Shown here: positions 60,447 through 64,000 of the stretch, piece by piece
Layout: every line of letters starts with the position of its first letter
How positions within the stretch are numbered: position 1 is the stretch's first letter
NCBI RefSeq assembly: GCF_051014685.1
Contig: NC_135055.1
Coordinates: forward strand, 5,444,001-5,508,000
Direction of reading: 5' to 3'
DNA from: Ptiloglossa arizonensis
Lineage: Eukaryota > Arthropoda > Insecta > Hymenoptera > Colletidae
Length of the DNA: 64,000 bases
Notes under the pieces: generated by a model
What the model was told of the DNA's origin: nothing
The model's database searches: none
What the model saw: the letters and a program-made list of their open reading frames with translations, nothing else
Position numbers and translations under genes: made by a program

Positions 60447-60640
60447 TGTATGCACGATGATGCACCCCTACGTTTCAGCCCAATGGAACGAGAGTTCGTG
60501 AGCCAACAATTTTCTAACAAATGGGTAGCCCGTGCATGACCTATTGCCTGGCCTGTTCGTTCTCCAGACGTAAATACACAGGACTTTTATTTCCCCGGCC
60601 GTTTGAAAACGGTAGTTCGTTTAGAGGCGCATCGTGCACC
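60447..60640 (+). pseudogene. Degraded DDE transposase fragment (Tc1/mariner superfamily type)
   Basis: In one frame the sequence reads CMHDDAPLRFSP, then FVSQQFSNKWVAR, a stop codon, then PIAWPVRSPDV, DFYFPGRLK and VVRLEA. This matches the order of the second and third catalytic regions in the transposases whose pattern is (M)HDGAP..F....R..L...F..RW(I)GR, P(I).WP.RSPDL and DFFLWG.LK. The second catalytic Asp is kept (HD), the usual Gly after it is Asp, and the SPD Asp is kept, with 36 positions between the two. A TGA interrupts the frame and TGA also lies just upstream. The fragment covers about 65 codons, with no N-terminal DNA-binding part, no first catalytic Asp and no inverted ends found. 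It is an inactive relic. Confidence 0.72.
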
Positions 60641-61789
60641 ATCGTGTAGCAGAAACGTCACGCGAGACGAGCTCGGTTGTCCGCGGTAACGTGTACCAAC
60701 TCGCGGCCCTGATCAATGGTGTCAGGGTCCGTAGCCGCCGCGACTGATCGCTCTATTAGCTCGCGGATCGACCGTTGAACTTCCTGTCCTACTTACTCGG
60801 AGATTTACCTCATCGAGGAACAGGAGATTCCGCTATCCGCGTCTCGTTTTATTCGGGACTCGGACATCCGGATCGATCGATCAAGAATTAATAAACTCTG
60901 TCACGGTGTGCGTCGAAGTGCTGAACTACTCGAAGGGCACTGGGTTCAACGACACGAATTGGACATGTCCGTCAGGCTTGATAACAACCGTTATGTGTTT
61001 CTGTATGTTCCCTACAGATGACAGGTATGGAATTTAGATAGTAACCATCAGTGACTTACCGAACACAGCCACAGGGAATACGGGATTCTAAGACACCAAG
61101 TGGGCATCGGAGCACCAGTTGTCTCTCTCGTTAGGAACGAAACTTCTCCGAAATGCGGGATTCTTGCCTAATCCACATGACTCTTGGTGCTTCCGTTCCA
61201 AGTCTTAGAATGTTATCGACAGCTGAGAGAAAAATTGGATATTATACTCATCGATGAGCCTTCGATGAAATTAAAGTTGAAAGTGTAGAGTCGTTGAAAC
61301 GATGATCAATAATCAGACCTGAGAGAATCAAATAACAAGAAGACGGTTCTGGAATTGTTTGGTGGAATTTTCTGTGTCAAACTACTGAAATAACTGTGCT
61401 TTTCAGTATGGATGGTGGTCGTCCATTTACCAGACAGACTGTGTATGCAAATCGCGAGAGAGAGAGAGGTCGACCGAGCAAGAGGGGGCAGAAGCTCCTC
61501 TAAAATCTCCGCGGAGGATCAGGAGGAGCGAGCAACGGTAACCCATTGTATCGAACAGCCGGTTCCTTTACGACGGCTTTCTCACGATCGGTCAGTCGGC
61601 GGATAACCCAGAGGCGAGCCAGGCGAGCGGTGATCTCTCTCGCGAAGGATGTATAGTTGGTAGAACAAATATAGCGATCTACTTAAGTCGGATTCGTGTG
61701 GTAAACGATACATTTGCCGGGCATTTACCACTAAATAGATTTCCCTCGCACGACAAAAGAATATGGACTGCAGGGTTCTGCTTCTAATA
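60641..61789. other. Unassigned mixed DNA
   Basis: GC-rich near 60640-60800 and 61430-61640, AT-rich between. No gene or repeat recognised. Confidence 0.5.
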
Positions 61790-62370
61790 TTCGGATTCCG
61801 AAAGTTTCAGCGCCCCTGAAAGAATTCCATCGTAGCAACTAACACTCTAGCATATCTAACATTCTAGCAACCCTGGAAGAAGATTCCTTCAGGTCCTTAA
61901 CGTTCCAGATCCCTCGAAAGAATTACTCCACGGTTCCGAAAATTGTAACGCTATCGAAGAAGTTCCTCCAGATCTTTAAAATTCTAGCACCACAACAGGT
62001 CTCTTCACTGAAATTTTATCGCCTCCAGGAGAGTCTCACCGGTGTCTCGATGTTTCAAATCCTTTGAATAATTCTTCCCAGACCTCGAAGTTTCGAAGCT
62101 CCACACTTTCAAAGTTCTAGAACCTGAAAGTTCCAGGGCCCCGAAATTCTAGGATTTTTCTCAAAATCCCTCCAAGTTCTTAAACTTCCAGCATCTTAAC
62201 GTCCCGTAACGTCCCAGGATCCTAAAGTTTCAGAGTCCCTGAGTTCCAGGATTGCCAAGTTCCAGAGTCCTCGGAAGAATCCCTCCGAGTTCTTCGATTT
62301 CGAGCAGCTCTAGAGGAATCTCTCCAAGGCTGAAAAGTTCAATCGCCCCAGGTCCCGAAAATTCTATCAT
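61790..62370. repeat. Degenerate ~39-bp tandem repeat
   Basis: A recurring order GAAGAA(T)TCC(T/C)TCC.G(G/A)T, then CTTAA.(A/G)TTC(T/C)AG, is visible from about 61810 to 62360 (for example at 61876, 61916 and 61955). Later stretches consist of AAGTTCCAG, GGCCCCGAAATTCTAGG and similar. Units are so diverged that copy number cannot be fixed, but roughly a dozen are present. Confidence 0.65.
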
Positions 62371-63190
62371 CCGAGAAGCAGACACCTCCAGTCGATCCTA
62401 GAATCGTCAACACCCTGTAGTCCAGGACACCGAGTTCCCTCGGTATCCTGCGGTGTTGGCGAGATCGCTATATTTGTTCCACGGACTATACCCCCGTCGA
62501 GGTGCGTGCAACTGGGTTTACAGCCGGATGCAGCGACGGTCGGCGAGGTCGCGAGCGCAGATGTAACGAAGACAGGGAGTGCGCGTCGGGGCGCAGCCGG
62601 ATTTCTTTTTTCGTGCGGAGAACTCCGCGCGCCAGGCGCTCGCGCGGCTAACTGTATTTTGACTTTGTGGCCTGAATTGCGGTAACACGGTAACTGGCTC
62701 CACCGCGCGCGACACCCCGGAGTAACGGGCCCATATCTCGGTGCCACGCTCTTCGTGGGCCTTTACGCGTGTAAGCTGCCTACGTAAAAGGCGCTCTCGC
62801 GCGCGTAACCCGGCCCCGCGGCTCTCTGCGTGTGCTGGTGCGTGCGGACACGGGCGTCCGCGTGCGTTTACCGCTGCCAGCGGCCGCCAAACGACACCGC
62901 CGTGGACGCGGATGTCCACGGGAGGAGAGACGGGGAACCCGTACCCTGGCACAGTGGGGCGAGATCCCCGAAACACGATCGAAATGGACGATCGTTTAAA
63001 TTCTTCACCCTCCGGCAGCCCGGGTATCTCGCGTGACGATTTTAAACGACAAGACCGTCGTTGATTCGATGTTTCGCTCGACAGTGGCTAGACTGTTACA
63101 GTATCGATTAAGAATAATATACGTTACTCGCTGGATTCGGAAAAGGTACAAAAATACAAGCTGCTGAAACGGCATAGTTTAGCAAACATT
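62371..63190. other. CpG-rich unassigned block
   Basis: Overlapping frames on both strands (62367-62976 minus, 62741-63064 plus) are stop-poor GC-rich translations without a recognisable domain. Confidence 0.45.
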
Positions 63191-63273
63191 TCAATTGGAG
63201 ACTGTGGGCCACGTTTGGTGCAAATTGAGGTTAGGTTAGAAAGAATACTTTAGTTGTACTCTTGCGCAGTCGT
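63191..63273 (-). repeat. Copy of dispersed AACCTAACCTCAA repeat, reverse orientation
   Basis: CAAATTGAGGTTAGGTTAGA followed by GTACTCTTGCGCAG is the reverse complement of the GCGCA...CTAACCTCAA order seen in the plus-strand copies. Confidence 0.6.
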
Positions 63274-63573
63274 GAGGCAATTCTATTCTTGTGTATGTTT
63301 ACAAAGGTCTGCAACAAGGACGTCGAAACGAACAAAGAAATATAAACTCCGTACATAACCTAAAATTTAACCTCGAACGAAAGTTTCCGATTGTAGTAAC
63401 GAAAAATACTAACTGTCTTGAATAGTGGTGAATAAATAGGTAAGATAGAGTCTCGGGCTGTGAATGTGATCGAAATGTTTAGGAATTTATTCAACATCGG
63501 GACACGACGCAACAATATGTATCCGTGTAGATATTTATTATTTCATACGCGCAATGGATGTAATTACTTTTTT
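63274..63573. other. AT-rich unassigned DNA
   Basis: Contains CCTAAAATTTAACCTCGAAC at 63359, possibly another decayed copy of the dispersed family. Nothing else seen. Confidence 0.5.
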
Positions 63574-63690
63574 GGCAATTAGCGATGTCGGTGTTTGGAA
63601 TATTTATAAATCGATCGTTTGAATTTTGACCACGTTTCGGGGAATCTGTCCCACTGCGCGGAACGGTGACACCGGGACGAGGAACCCGGA
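63574..63690 (+). repeat. Partner of the dispersed repeat at 33390-33500
   Basis: Alignable over about 100 bases with several substitutions and small gaps. See the entry at 33390 for the shared blocks. Confidence 0.5.
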
Positions 63691-64000
63691 ACACGGAGAG
63701 CGAAACGGGACGCGCGGAGGTAGGCGGTTTTCAGCGTGTGCGTTCAGCTCGCCGTTCCTGGTCGCGTTGCAGCGTGAGTGTAGGTACAGTTAGGTGGAAG
63801 GTGGCCACCGGCTCGACTCTGTAGGTCGGAGCCGCGGGACGCGCGGACCGACTCTGTATATCCTTCGCATCCGGGGGATCGCCTCCGAGACGACAGCAGG
63901 ACCTTGGGCCTTAACCCACTCTTACTCGGAAAGGGACTAGCTGCCTAACGCTTCTTCTTCTTCTCGTCTCCTCTACGCGCGATCTTCTTCCGCGTTCGCC
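63691..64000. other. CpG-rich edge with donor-like site
   Basis: GCAGC|GTGAGTGTAGG (63768-63783) resembles a splice donor downstream of a CpG-rich stretch. The end of the window (63950-64000) is pyrimidine-rich, TCTTCTTCTTCTTCTCGTCT-like. A first exon may lie here, but the window ends before it could be judged. Confidence 0.25.

Overview
The window looks like nuclear DNA from an insect, most likely a hymenopteran and probably a bee. The grounds are circumstantial. CpG-rich, CpG-undepleted blocks alternate sharply with AT-rich blocks. GA/CT microsatellites are abundant, and AACCTAACCT motifs are scattered throughout. One foldback element has ends of a type I associate with ant and bee genomes. 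I saw no operons, bacterial gene spacing, rRNA, tRNA or CRISPR array. Species cannot be named from the sequence.

I found no complete protein-coding gene that I would defend. The long open frames are by-products of microsatellites, of tandem arrays whose unit length or composition lacks stops, or of CpG-rich DNA where stops are rare. Two short minus-strand stretches with splice-like borders (18299-18410 and 51381-51446) are reported as weak exon candidates. One degraded transposase fragment is convincing (60447-60640). The window is therefore intergenic, or lies inside very long introns of a gene I cannot identify.

The dominant content is tandem repetition of many unrelated kinds. Left third: a 395-bp higher-order satellite (630-2294), a 98-bp array (4697-5077), a 142-bp duplication (6833-7120) and a 36-bp minisatellite with a B-A-A-B order (10340-10916). 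Middle: a roughly 122-bp array with a G6C6 palindrome (23350-24445), a 172-bp array (29430-30530), a foldback element (31564-31950), a 501/181-bp nested array (34105-34960), a 41-bp array (37010-37960) and a second, truncated foldback copy (39507-39793). Right: a 132-bp array (40615-41120), a roughly 195-bp array (41729-42140), 270-bp and 140-bp arrays (43111-44270), a 189-bp array with a TGACGTCA palindrome in most units (48571-50005), diverged arrays at 54935-55345 and 56300-57000, the transposase relic, and a degenerate roughly 39-bp array (61790-62370).

Three themes cross the window. Arrays of different period at about 10.4, 29.4, 37.0 and 54.1 kb share a TATTCGAATACTCGA-like core. A dispersed repeat built around AACCTAACCTCAA recurs at least eight times. 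Long pure G or C tracts of 18-23 bases occur three times. No pathway or gene cooperation can be inferred. The interest lies in the repeat architecture and in whether the factor-site-like motifs inside the arrays do anything.
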